Below are positions 8,183 to 15,998 of a stretch of 36,696 nt of DNA, piece by piece (the first letter of the stretch is position 1; the number at the start of each line of letters is the position of its first letter). Location of the stretch: contig CAJTRC010000014.1 of the NCBI GenBank assembly GCA_910578365.1, positions 1 through 36,696 of the forward strand, written 5' to 3'. Source of the stretch: an uncultured Muribaculaceae bacterium (GTDB lineage: Bacteria > Bacteroidota > Bacteroidia > Bacteroidales > Muribaculaceae). The position numbers and the translations under genes are program-made. The notes under the pieces are model-generated. The model saw nothing but the letters and a program-made list of their open reading frames with translations. It was not told the origin of the DNA and did no database searches.

Positions 8183-9433
8183 ATGACTATCGATCAGTTC
8201 AACTTCAATGGCAAAAAAGCCATCGTACGCGTTGACTTCAATGTGCCCCTGGATGAAAACGGCAACATCACCGACGATACCCGCATCCGCGGCGCCCTCC
8301 CCACCCTCAAGAAAATTCTTAACGATGGTGGCGCACTCATCATAATGTCGCACATGGGCAAACCCAAAGGCAAGGTAAACGCCAAGTTCTCGCTCGGACA
8401 GATTAAGGATGCCGTAAGCAAGGCTCTCGACGCTCCGGTTGAATTCGCCGAAGATTGCGCAAAGGCTGCCGAACAGGCCAAGGAACTCAAGCCCGGTCAG
8501 GTGCTGCTGCTCGAAAACCTCCGCTTCTATCCCGAGGAAGAAGGCAAGCCCGTAGGCATCGACAAGGAAGACCCCGCTTACGACGCAGCCAAGAAGGAAA
8601 TGAAAGAACGTCAGAAAGAATTTGCCAAGACTCTGGCAAGCTACGCCGATGTATACGTGAACGACGCATTCGGCACCGCACACCGCCGCCATGCTTCTAC
8701 CGCCGTTATAGCCGATTATTTCGACGCCGACCACAAGATGCTCGGCTACCTCATGGAGAAGGAAGTAAACGCCGTTGACAATATCCTCAAGGACATCAAG
8801 CGTCCATTCACCGCCATCATGGGCGGCTCAAAGGTATCGACCAAAATCGGTATCATCGAAAACCTCATGGACAAGGTCGACAACCTCATTCTCTGCGGAG
8901 GCATGACCTACACCTTCGCCAAGGCTATGGGCGGCAATGTCGGTGACTCACTGTGCGAGAACGACAAGCTGCAGCTGGCTCTCGACATCATCGAAAAGGC
9001 CAAGGCCAAAGGTGTAAACCTGGTACTTGGTGTTGACTGTGTAGCCGGTGACGCTTTCAGCAACGACTGCAACACCCGGGTTTGCTCTGTAATGGACATA
9101 CCCGAAGGCTGGGAAGGTCTGGATGCAGGTCCCGAAACCCGCAAGATTTTCGCCGACGCCATCCGCGGCAGCAAGACCATTCTGTGGAACGGCCCTGCAG
9201 GCGTATTCGAATTCGATAACTTCACCGCCGGCAGCCGTGCCATCGCCGATGCCATCGTTGAAGCTACAAAGAACGGTGCCTTCTCGCTCGTTGGCGGCGG
9301 CGACTCTGTAGCCTGCATCAACAAGTTCGGTCTGGCCGACCAGGTATCGTATGTATCGACCGGCGGCGGCGCTCTGCTCGAAGCCATCGAAGGCAAGGTT
9401 CTCCCCGGCATCGCTGCCATAAAGGGCGAATAA
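8183..9433 (+). CDS. pgk: Phosphoglycerate kinase
   Basis: Glycolytic enzyme making ATP from 1,3-bisphosphoglycerate and ADP in the cytoplasm. The 416-residue product is of standard length. Visible landmarks are the substrate-binding RVDFNVPLDENG near residue 15, SHMGKPKG, LENLRFYPEEEG, NDAFGTAHRRHAST, the hinge IMGGSKVSTKIG, WNGPAGVFE, and the nucleotide-binding GGGDSVACI and STGGGALLE at the C-terminus. Codon use is strongly biased to C-ending codons, as expected of a highly expressed gene. It has its own promoter and is followed by a strong hairpin. Confidence 0.98.
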   Translation: MTIDQFNFNGKKAIVRVDFNVPLDENGNITDDTRIRGALPTLKKILNDGGALIIMSHMGKPKGKVNAKFSLGQIKDAVSKALDAPVEFAEDCAKAAEQAKELKPGQVLLLENLRFYPEEEGKPVGIDKEDPAYDAAKKEMKERQKEFAKTLASYADVYVNDAFGTAHRRHASTAVIADYFDADHKMLGYLMEKEVNAVDNILKDIKRPFTAIMGGSKVSTKIGIIENLMDKVDNLILCGGMTYTFAKAMGGNVGDSLCENDKLQLALDIIEKAKAKGVNLVLGVDCVAGDAFSNDCNTRVCSVMDIPEGWEGLDAGPETRKIFADAIRGSKTILWNGPAGVFEFDNFTAGSRAIADAIVEATKNGAFSLVGGGDSVACINKFGLADQVSYVSTGGGALLEAIEGKVLPGIAAIKGE

Positions 9434-9458
9434 TCCTGAACAAAACATTATAATTATA

Positions 9459-9498
9459 GGGGTGTGTCTTTATATTATCGACACACCCTCTCTTATTT
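9459..9498 (+). terminator. Terminator hairpin after pgk
   Basis: A 9-bp perfect stem pairs GGGTGTGTC (9460-9468) with GACACACCC (9480-9488), followed by a pyrimidine-rich tail (TCTCTTATTTCT). It lies between the pgk stop and the methyltransferase start at 9503 and probably terminates most pgk transcripts; the methyltransferase would then be expressed by read-through. Confidence 0.6.
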
Positions 9499-9502
9499 CT
9501 AT

Positions 9503-10705
9503 ATGAATCTTTCCGACGAATTTTTCAGCTGGATACAGCAGCATGCCACGGACGACCCCGCCAGGCTACGGCTTAAAATGCGTGGCAAGCTCGTAGGCGG
9601 CCTCGATGCCTCGGCAGCCATACTGCAGATTGAATGCAGGCGCAAGTATGCCGCCAAGTTTGCCGATACTTTAGCAGCCGACCCGCGATTCTATTTTCCG
9701 GGCGGCATAAACGCCGAACAGGCCACCTCCGACCGTCTGGCCGGCTTCCATGCCTCGCTCATAGAACCGGGCAAAAAAGTAGCCGACCTGACATCGGGTC
9801 TGGGCATCGACGCCATGCATCTGGCGCGCAAGAGCGATGCGGTAATCGCCATCGAACGGCAGCCGGAAGTAGCTGACGCTCTGGCTTTCAATGCTGCAAA
9901 TTCGGGTATCGACAATCTGGAAGCGCTGTGTGCCGACTGCCGCGACTGGCTCAATCTGGCCGGAACCGACTCGCAGGACTGCCTGTTTATCGACCCTGCC
10001 CGCCGTGCCGACGACGGCAGCCGTGTGTATGCCCTCCGCGACTGCCAACCCGACCTTACAATTTTGCAGGAGCGCATGCTGCAGGTAGCCCCCCGCTATA
10101 TAGCCAAGCTGTCGCCGATGCTCGATATCAGCCATGTGCTGTCGGAGCTGGACTGCGTCAGGAACATAATGGCCGTGGGCACAACCACGGAGTGCAAGGA
10201 GCTGGTGGTGACAGTCGAACGCGGCTATGACGGCGAGCCTGTGATACAAGCCTGCACTATACACGCCCACGGCATACAGTGCGAGGCGTTCACAGCCTCC
10301 GACGAACAGGCCGCTGTAGCCACCTATGGCATGCCCGAGCCCGGCAACGTACTGTTCGAACCATGGCCCGCAGTGATGAAAGCGGCTCCGCTGAAACTGC
10401 TGTCGCAACGCTACGGCCTGACCAAACTCGCAGCCAACACACAGCTGTATTTTACAAAAAAACAGACAGCCGCTCCGGGCATTTTGCCGGGCAACTGTCT
10501 GGATATTATTGCGGTTCTGCCGTATTCGTCGTCGGAGATAAAACGCTTTGCGCGGCGCTGGCCCAAGGCCTCGGTAACCGCACGCAACTTCGGCGTGCAG
10601 GCCGATGCGCTGCGCCGCAAACTGGGCGTACGCGACGGAGGCGATGTGCGGGTGTTTGCCGTAAGCGACAACCGGGGCGAGCGACGGCTTATCGTCGCAT
10701 CATAA
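9503..10705 (+). CDS. SAM-dependent methyltransferase with THUMP-like C-terminal domain
   Basis: 400-residue class I methyltransferase of the Bacteroidota PG_1098-like group. An N-terminal helical or ferredoxin-like segment (to about residue 90) precedes the Rossmann domain: motif I is VADLTSGLGIDAMHLARK, then AIERQPEVADAL (acidic loop) and FIDPARRADDGSRVY, where the DPARR motif resembles the catalytic DPP/NPPY position. The C-terminal 80 residues fit the THUMP-like domain found in this family. An RNA substrate, rRNA or tRNA, is plausible but not shown. The ATG at 9503 is preferred over the upstream non-ATG start at 9464, which lies in the pgk terminator hairpin. Its 3' end overlaps smpB on the opposite strand by 17 bases. 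Confidence 0.85.
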   Translation: MNLSDEFFSWIQQHATDDPARLRLKMRGKLVGGLDASAAILQIECRRKYAAKFADTLAADPRFYFPGGINAEQATSDRLAGFHASLIEPGKKVADLTSGLGIDAMHLARKSDAVIAIERQPEVADALAFNAANSGIDNLEALCADCRDWLNLAGTDSQDCLFIDPARRADDGSRVYALRDCQPDLTILQERMLQVAPRYIAKLSPMLDISHVLSELDCVRNIMAVGTTTECKELVVTVERGYDGEPVIQACTIHAHGIQCEAFTASDEQAAVATYGMPEPGNVLFEPWPAVMKAAPLKLLSQRYGLTKLAANTQLYFTKKQTAAPGILPGNCLDIIAVLPYSSSEIKRFARRWPKASVTARNFGVQADALRRKLGVRDGGDVRVFAVSDNRGERRLIVAS

Positions 10706-11144
10706 TGCGGGCCATGTCGCGTTTGTCTTCGCGCTCCTTTATGCTCTGGCGCTTGTCGTATTCTTTCTTGCCCCTGGCAAGGCCTATCACCAGTTTGGCC
10801 AGGCCACGCTCGTTGATAAAGAGCTTCAGTGGCACTATGGTGAAGCCGGCCTCTTTGCCGTCTTTGTCGAGGCGGTCGAGTTCTTTGCGGTTCAGCAGCA
10901 GTTTGCGATCGCGTCTGGCGGCGTGGTTGTTGTACGTGCCGTAGAAATATTCGGCTATGTACATGTTCTTGACCCACAGCTCGCCGTTGTTCATATAGCA
11001 GAATGTATCGGTCAGACCGGCTTTGCCCAGTCTGATTGATTTTATCTCAGTGCCTGTGAGCACTATGCCGGCGGTAAAGGTATCGACTATGTGGTAGTCG
11101 TATGTGGCGCGGCGGTTTTTTATGTTTACTTCTTTGAATTTCAT
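10689..11144 (-). CDS. smpB: SsrA-binding protein SmpB
   Basis: Small cytoplasmic protein that binds tmRNA and delivers it to stalled ribosomes in trans-translation. The 151-residue sequence begins with the family pattern NIKNRRATYDYHIVDTFTAGIVLTGTEIKSIR, continues with AEYFYGTYNNHAARRDRKLLLNRKE, and ends in a basic tail (KREDKRDMARIMMRR) that in this family enters the mRNA channel. It is the last gene of a minus-strand operon; its ATG overlaps the stop of the upstream Yip1-like gene by four bases. The tmRNA gene itself is not in the window. Confidence 0.97.
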   Translation of the reverse strand: MKFKEVNIKNRRATYDYHIVDTFTAGIVLTGTEIKSIRLGKAGLTDTFCYMNNGELWVKNMYIAEYFYGTYNNHAARRDRKLLLNRKELDRLDKDGKEAGFTIVPLKLFINERGLAKLVIGLARGKKEYDKRQSIKEREDKRDMARIMMRR

Positions 11145-11692
11145 GCTGGTATCAATAAGAAAAGTACGTAGTGCAGCAGTAGCGGCATGAGTATCAGCGC
11201 AATCACTCCAATGAGCATGAAGCGAATGTCGTCGCCGGGCTTCACGGCCAGATAGCGGTCGGCCTTATATACTATCAATGCAACAAACACAGGCAGCAGT
11301 TTGATTAGTGTAAGTTCGGCCGGCACACAGTTTTCTATAATCCTGATTATACATAGCATGGCTATGATGTAGACCGAGCAGGTTTCGATTTTCTTGCGGT
11401 TCGGCTCGCCGGACACTATGTTTGGCATCAGTTGCTCGAGTATGAGAGCTGCCAGGAAGTATGCCGAGAAGTATGTGCCGAAGTCCACCACGGCACGTTC
11501 GATGGCAGTGACCAGCAAAATGCCGTTGCCGTAAAGCATGCGAACGAAGTTGCTCAGTGCGGCTATGCCGAGTAAAGGGTAAAGTCCGCGCGAGCACAGC
11601 TCGGCCGGAGCTTCCGAGGCCTGCGATACATCTTCCCAGCCCTTGGCCGGTGACAGCATCAGTTGCAGTATATGTTTTAGAAATTGAAGCAT
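11141..11692 (-). CDS. Yip1-like polytopic membrane protein
   Basis: 183-residue hydrophobic protein with about five membrane segments (around residues 38-58, 68-85, 104-122, 126-145, 160-180). The N-terminus, MLQFLKHILQLMLSPAKGW, matches the amphipathic lead-in of bacterial Yip1-domain proteins, where a short helix ending in P-x-x-x-W precedes the first membrane helix. Function is unknown in bacteria. It overlaps tatD upstream (16 bases) and smpB downstream (4 bases), so it is clearly part of the operon. The family call rests on overall pattern only. Confidence 0.7.
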   Translation of the reverse strand: MLQFLKHILQLMLSPAKGWEDVSQASEAPAELCSRGLYPLLGIAALSNFVRMLYGNGILLVTAIERAVVDFGTYFSAYFLAALILEQLMPNIVSGEPNRKKIETCSVYIIAMLCIIRIIENCVPAELTLIKLLPVFVALIVYKADRYLAVKPGDDIRFMLIGVIALILMPLLLHYVLFLLIPA

Positions 11693-12453
11693 TTGTCAGC
11701 GTTGTTATTGGTTATTTCGGCTATCCGGTCGGTACTGATGCCGAATTTTTCGGCCACAAAAGCGGCTGTATGGACCAGGTATGCCGATTCGTTGCGTCGT
11801 CCGCGCCGCGGTACCGGAGCGAGATAGGGGGCATCGGTTTCGAGCAGCAGCCGGTCGAGGCCTATGGCGGGCAGACTTTCGTGCAGGCGCGCGTTTTTAA
11901 ATGTGACTATGCCGTTGATGCCGAACCAGGGGTCGAAGCGGCGGCGTACACGCTCCACGTCGTCGGGATTGCCTCCGAAGCTGTGGAACACCGCTTTCAC
12001 TTGCGGCACAGCCTGCAGCACCTCCAAGGTTTCGTCGAGAGCCTCGCGGCAGTGTATTATCACCGGCAGGGATCGTTCGGCGGCAGCGCGGGCCTGGTAT
12101 TCGAAGGCGTCCATCTGTTCGCGGCGCATGGTCTTGTCCCAGTACAGGTCCATGCCCACCTCGCCTATGGCTATGTAACGCCCCGGATTGGCATCGAGTT
12201 CGCGCAGCATGGCATCGACTATGGAGCGCCAGTGAGCAGGCACCTCGGTAGGATGCAGGCCTATGGCCATGTGTATGTTGTCGGGGAACTGTTCGGCCAG
12301 AGTGCGCATAGGCTCGAGCGAGGAGGCGTCGACACAAGGCAGAATCATGCGCCCTACTCCGGCCTCTATGGCCCGCAGCACCGTAGCCCTTGGTCCGCCG
12401 TCGGCGGCGAACTCGTCGGGCATATAAATATGCGTGTGGGTATCGGTGAGCAT
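11677..12453 (-). CDS. TatD family metal-dependent hydrolase (DNase)
   Basis: 258-residue TIM-barrel metallohydrolase of the TatD/YcfH group, reported in other bacteria as 3'-5' DNase or exonuclease. Metal ligands visible: DTHTHIY at the N-terminus, GEVGMDLYWDK (Glu), VIIHCRE (His), FHSFGG (His) and LLETDAPYLAP (Asp). The start is set at the ATG at 12453 so the protein begins right at the first ligand motif, as in homologues; the frame extends 11 codons further into the upstream gene. One base separates its start from the stop of the polyprenyl synthase gene. Nucleic-acid substrate is inferred from family. Confidence 0.92.
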   Translation of the reverse strand: MLTDTHTHIYMPDEFAADGGPRATVLRAIEAGVGRMILPCVDASSLEPMRTLAEQFPDNIHMAIGLHPTEVPAHWRSIVDAMLRELDANPGRYIAIGEVGMDLYWDKTMRREQMDAFEYQARAAAERSLPVIIHCREALDETLEVLQAVPQVKAVFHSFGGNPDDVERVRRRFDPWFGINGIVTFKNARLHESLPAIGLDRLLLETDAPYLAPVPRRGRRNESAYLVHTAAFVAEKFGISTDRIAEITNNNADKCFNF

Positions 12454-12454
12454 C

Positions 12455-13414
12455 TTATTTGTCGCGGCCTGAAAGCGATTCGGCAAGATTGATGAAATAC
12501 GCGCGGTCGGCGGGGGCGATTTTCACACCTGCGATTGCCGATATAGCCTTGGATGCATATTCGCCTATGAGGTGGTTGCAGCGGTCGGAGAGCCTGAGCG
12601 AGCTGTACACAGACTTTACCTGACGTATGAGTTCGTCGTTTTCGAGGTCTTCGGCCAGTATGCCGTCGAGTTCGCCGCGACTTTCACGCAAGGCGCTTAT
12701 CAGCAGCCAGGTTTTCTTGCGGTTCACTATATCGCCGCCTATGGCTTTGCCGAACACCTCGGGATTGCCGTATGTGTCGAGCCAGTCGTCACGCAGCTGG
12801 AATGCGAGGCCCAGGTTCACGCCATATTCATAGAAGGCACGCGCATCGGCTTCATCGGCACCGGCAATAAGTGCGCCTATGTAGCATGCGCCGGCCAGAA
12901 GCACGGAGGTCTTCAGGCGAATCATGTGCATGTATTCTTCTACGGTCACGTCGGAGCGCTGTTCAAAGTCCATGTCGTACTGCTGGCCTTCGTACACTTC
13001 CATTGCAGTGCGGTTGAACATGTCCAGAACCGGGCGGAGCACCGCGTCGGGCACTTCGGTCATGAGCGAGCCGGCGAGTGTAAGCATGGCGTCGCCGCTG
13101 AGTATGGCGGTGACGTCGTTCCACTTCACATGCACTGTGGGGCGTCCGCGCCGCATGTCGGCTCGGTCCATCACATCGTCGTGCAGCAGGGTGAAGTTGT
13201 GGTACATCTCTATGCCCATGGCTGCGGAGCGGGCTTTTTCGATGTTCCCCCCAAGAGCCTGGCATACAGCCAGCAGCAGCATGGGGCGCAGGCGTTTGCC
13301 GCCACAGTCCAGGGCGTATTCCACCGGACGGTAAAGTCCGGCGGGCTGCTCAGGCAACTTATATCCGGAAACAATCTCAGCGACTGTTTCGGCGAGTTTG
13401 TCTTTATCAATCAT
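12455..13414 (-). CDS. Polyprenyl (farnesyl/geranylgeranyl) diphosphate synthase
   Basis: 319-residue all-helical prenyltransferase that condenses isopentenyl diphosphate with allylic diphosphates. The family motifs are GGKRLRP (38-44), the first aspartate-rich motif DDVMD (79-83) followed by RRGRPTVH, KTSVLLAGA, and the second aspartate motif QLRDDWLD. The first motif is DDxxD without the two-residue insertion of typical bacterial farnesyl diphosphate synthases, and the fifth residue before it is Phe74. By the known chain-length rules this suggests a short-chain product (C15 or C20); that is inference. It heads the operon tatD, Yip1-like, smpB. Confidence 0.92.
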   Translation of the reverse strand: MIDKDKLAETVAEIVSGYKLPEQPAGLYRPVEYALDCGGKRLRPMLLLAVCQALGGNIEKARSAAMGIEMYHNFTLLHDDVMDRADMRRGRPTVHVKWNDVTAILSGDAMLTLAGSLMTEVPDAVLRPVLDMFNRTAMEVYEGQQYDMDFEQRSDVTVEEYMHMIRLKTSVLLAGACYIGALIAGADEADARAFYEYGVNLGLAFQLRDDWLDTYGNPEVFGKAIGGDIVNRKKTWLLISALRESRGELDGILAEDLENDELIRQVKSVYSSLRLSDRCNHLIGEYASKAISAIAGVKIAPADRAYFINLAESLSGRDK

Positions 13415-13432
13415 CGGAGTATGAATTTTTTA

Positions 13433-13440
13433 CAAAATTA
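13433..13440 (-). promoter_or_regulatory. -7 element for the polyprenyl synthase-smpB operon
   Basis: On the minus strand this reads TAATTTTG, matching the -7 consensus, 18 bases before the ATG at 13414. It overlaps the stop codon of the acetyltransferase gene just upstream. No good -33 match is visible at 20-base spacing. Confidence 0.6.
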
Positions 13441-13980
13441 GCAAAAAAATTTCATATAGGCGTAAACTTCACCACGCAATGTGGCGTCGACATGGGCAGG
13501 GTCGATCCGGTCGGGGCGGTCGCACATCAGCAGCAGCGGCACCTCGGGCAGTCCGGGTGCGTATGGCGGCTGTATATAGTCGTAGCTGTCGATGGTGTGG
13601 AAGCCGTTGCGGCGGTAGAATGCTATGCGCCGGTCGGCCATGTCGTTGCTGCCGGGGCGCTCCACCTCCAGCACCACGGGAAGGCCTGACATGGCCTTGA
13701 ATTCCCGCAGGGCGCAAGCTCCTATGCCGCCGCCGCGGGCCGCGGGATTCACAGCAAAGTGCTCGATATATGCAAAAGTATCGAACTGCCAGTATGATAT
13801 GAAGCCGGCGTAGTGTCCGGCATCGTCGCAGATCACAAGTATGCGGAAAGGCGCACCGGGGGTGTCGGCGAGCCTGAAAAAGTGGTCGGTCGGGCGTCGT
13901 TCCTCGGGCGGAAACGATTCGGTGTATATGTCGGCGAGCAGTCGGCGCTGCGCAGGAGTATTATCAAAAGGTACAAGCAT
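13438..13980 (-). CDS. GNAT family N-acetyltransferase
   Basis: 180-residue acetyl-CoA-dependent acyltransferase. The first 60 residues include a substrate-lobe segment (YTESFPPEERRPTDHFFRL). The acetyl-CoA pyrophosphate loop follows in AVNPAARGGGIGACALREF (R-x-x-G-x-G/A type), then the beta5 strand LPVVLEVERPG and the C-terminal lobe AFYRRNGFH. The SFPPEER opening is shared with a widespread GNAT subgroup of unknown substrate. Its own promoter lies directly upstream, divergent from dnaN. Specificity cannot be predicted. Confidence 0.88.
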   Translation of the reverse strand: MLVPFDNTPAQRRLLADIYTESFPPEERRPTDHFFRLADTPGAPFRILVICDDAGHYAGFISYWQFDTFAYIEHFAVNPAARGGGIGACALREFKAMSGLPVVLEVERPGSNDMADRRIAFYRRNGFHTIDSYDYIQPPYAPGLPEVPLLLMCDRPDRIDPAHVDATLRGEVYAYMKFFC

Positions 13981-13991
13981 GATTTTTTCTG

Positions 13992-13999
13992 CAAATGTA
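13992..13999 (-). promoter_or_regulatory. -7 element for the GNAT gene
   Basis: The minus strand reads TACATTTG, a match to TAnnTTTG, ending only 11 bases before the ATG at 13980. If used, the transcript would be nearly leaderless. No TTTG -33 is evident. Confidence 0.5.
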
Positions 14000-14018
14000 C
14001 TAAAAATATCAGTGCCCG

Positions 14019-14050
14019 TTTCGCCATCTCCGTTTTTTTTCGTACTTTTG
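14019..14050 (+). promoter_or_regulatory. Promoter of the dnaN operon
   Basis: TACTTTTG at 14043-14050 fits the -7 consensus, and TTTC at 14019-14022, 20 bases upstream, is a one-mismatch -33. A 31-base A-rich leader leads to the ATG at 14082. It is arranged divergently with the GNAT promoter. Confidence 0.6.
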
Positions 14051-14081
14051 TAAATTAGAAAACAAACTAACTATATATAAG

Positions 14082-15212
14082 ATGAAATTCGTTGTACAAA
14101 GCAAAGCATTCTATAACGCGGCTTCAGCTGTAGGCAAGGTAATCAGCTCCAAGAACGCGCTGATTATCCTCGACAACTTCCTGCTTGAACTCAAAGACGG
14201 CAAGCTCACCCTTACCGGCTCCGATACCGACTCCACACTGTCGGCCGGCATAGAACTGAGCGACTCGGAGGGCGAAGGCAAAATCTGTCTGTCTTCGCGC
14301 ACTCTGTCGAACCTGCTCAAGGAGCTGCCCGACCAGGAAGTGACCTTCAACATCAACGATTCGACCCTGGAGGTGGAAATCACCTATCCGGGCGGCACTT
14401 TCAACCTTGTGGGCATCAACGGCAACGAATTTCCGGAATACCGTGCCCCCGAGGACCAGGCCGAACCAGTAAAGATAGTAACCGAAGGCAAGCGCATCAG
14501 CAAGGCTTTCGACTACACCCTCTTTGCCGTGGCCACTGAGGACTTCCGCGCGCAGATGCAGGGCGTGTACTTCGATATCTTCGAAGACCACATCAACTTT
14601 GTGGCCACCGACACCCGCAAGCTCGTGCGCTACACCGACAACAACATAAAGCCCGGCGTAAAGACCTCGTGCATAGTGCCTCCGAAGGCAGCCTCGATTA
14701 TCCGCAATGTATTCGGCGGCAGCGAAACCATGACCATGGAAATAGGCAGCCGCTCGGCAACCGTAAGCGACGGCCGATTCTCCTTCCGCTGCAGTTTTAT
14801 GAACGGCAAGTATCCCGACTATAACCGTGTGATACCCAAAAACAACCCTCTGCATCTGGTGGCCGACCGTGTGGGAATGCTCAACCTGGTGCGCCGCGTA
14901 AGCATATTCGTCGACGCCGGATACGGCCTGATTAAATTCCGATTCACCCCCGAGAAGATGCTGCTCAAAACCAGCGACTCGGGCATGTGTACCGCCGGAC
15001 GCGACCAGATGGCCTGCTCGTTCAGCGGTCAGGAACTCACCATAGGCTTCGGCTCAGAACATATCATATCCATACTCAACGCGCTGCCGGGCACTGATGT
15101 CAACGCCGACCTCAGCGACCCCGGACGCCCCGGTCTGTTCTTCCCTACCGAAAACGAGGAAGGCACCGACCTGATTATGCTGCTGATGCCTATGACCGTA
15201 AGCGAATTCTAA
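14082..15212 (+). CDS. dnaN: DNA polymerase III beta subunit (sliding clamp)
   Basis: Ring-shaped processivity clamp that tethers DNA polymerase III and repair enzymes to DNA. The 376-residue product is of standard length and opens MKFVVQSKAFYNAASAVGKVISSKNAL. It has the three repeated clamp folds and ends LIMLLMPMTVSEF, corresponding to the conserved C-terminal (M)PM(R/T) segment that lines the peptide-binding pocket. Here dnaN is not next to dnaA or recF but leads an operon with an exonuclease, coaBC, DUF4835 and recN, an order I recognise from Bacteroidota. The gap to the exonuclease is nine bases. Confidence 0.97.
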   Translation: MKFVVQSKAFYNAASAVGKVISSKNALIILDNFLLELKDGKLTLTGSDTDSTLSAGIELSDSEGEGKICLSSRTLSNLLKELPDQEVTFNINDSTLEVEITYPGGTFNLVGINGNEFPEYRAPEDQAEPVKIVTEGKRISKAFDYTLFAVATEDFRAQMQGVYFDIFEDHINFVATDTRKLVRYTDNNIKPGVKTSCIVPPKAASIIRNVFGGSETMTMEIGSRSATVSDGRFSFRCSFMNGKYPDYNRVIPKNNPLHLVADRVGMLNLVRRVSIFVDAGYGLIKFRFTPEKMLLKTSDSGMCTAGRDQMACSFSGQELTIGFGSEHIISILNALPGTDVNADLSDPGRPGLFFPTENEEGTDLIMLLMPMTVSEF

Positions 15213-15221
15213 AAAATCGAA

Positions 15222-15998
15222 ATGAAACTGAAACTCGAACGTCCGGTGGTTTTCTTTGACCTGGAAACCACCGGTACCAATATTCTCAACGACCGCATAG
15301 TGGAGCTATCGGCAGTGAAACTGATGCCCGACGGCAACCGAGTAGTAAAGACCGTGCGCGTCAACCCCACAATACCCATTCCCGAAGAAGCTTCTGCCGT
15401 ACACCATATCTACGACGAGGATGTAGCCGACAAACCAACTTTTGCGGCATACTCCAAGTCGATAGCGCAGTTCTTCTCAGGATGCGACATTGCAGGTTTC
15501 AACAGCAACCGTTTTGATGTGCCTCTGCTCGACCAGGAATTCGAGCGCGCCGGCATCGACTTTGATTTCGAGGGCGTACGCTTTATCGATGTCCAGACCA
15601 TTTTCCACAAAAAGGAGCCCCGCACCCTTGTGGCAGCCTACAAGTTCTACTGCGACAAAGACCTTGAGGAAGCCCACAGCGCCAGCGCCGACACCATGGC
15701 TACCGTAGAGGTGCTTCTGGCACAGATGGAGCGCTACACCGACCTGCCCGAAGACATCGATGCACTGAGCGAGTTTGCCAGCAACAATCGCCAGGTGGAC
15801 TTCTGCGGACGGCTGATTTATGACGACCAGAACCGCGAAGTGATAAACTTCGGCAAATACAAAGGCCGTCTGGCCGAAGAGGTGCTGCGCCAGGACCCGG
15901 GCTATCTGGCCTGGATAATGAAAGGCGATTTCACCAAAAACACAAAAGATTGTTTCACTCGTATACGCAAACGGCTAAATGAGCGCACTCGCAGGTAA
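15222..15998 (+). CDS. DnaQ-like (DEDDh) 3'-5' exonuclease
   Basis: 258-residue exonuclease of the DnaQ/epsilon superfamily. ExoI motif FDLETTGTNILNDRIVELSA (Asp, Glu), ExoII around FNSNRFDVPLLDQE, and ExoIIIepsilon in AHSASADTMATVEVL (His and Asp) give the DEDDh set. The C-terminal 60 residues (INFGKYKGRLAEEVLRQDPGYLAWI and onward) match the small domain found at the end of ExoX-like exonucleases. Placement directly behind dnaN supports a role in replication proofreading or repair, but an ExoX-like repair nuclease is equally possible. Its end overlaps the start of coaBC by 20 bases. Confidence 0.93.
   Translation: MKLKLERPVVFFDLETTGTNILNDRIVELSAVKLMPDGNRVVKTVRVNPTIPIPEEASAVHHIYDEDVADKPTFAAYSKSIAQFFSGCDIAGFNSNRFDVPLLDQEFERAGIDFDFEGVRFIDVQTIFHKKEPRTLVAAYKFYCDKDLEEAHSASADTMATVEVLLAQMERYTDLPEDIDALSEFASNNRQVDFCGRLIYDDQNREVINFGKYKGRLAEEVLRQDPGYLAWIMKGDFTKNTKDCFTRIRKRLNERTRR

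Noticed and set aside
12572..13441. 289-codon plus-strand frame opposite the prenyl synthase gene
   Set aside because: Antisense to a gene with intact aspartate-rich motifs; no homology signal.
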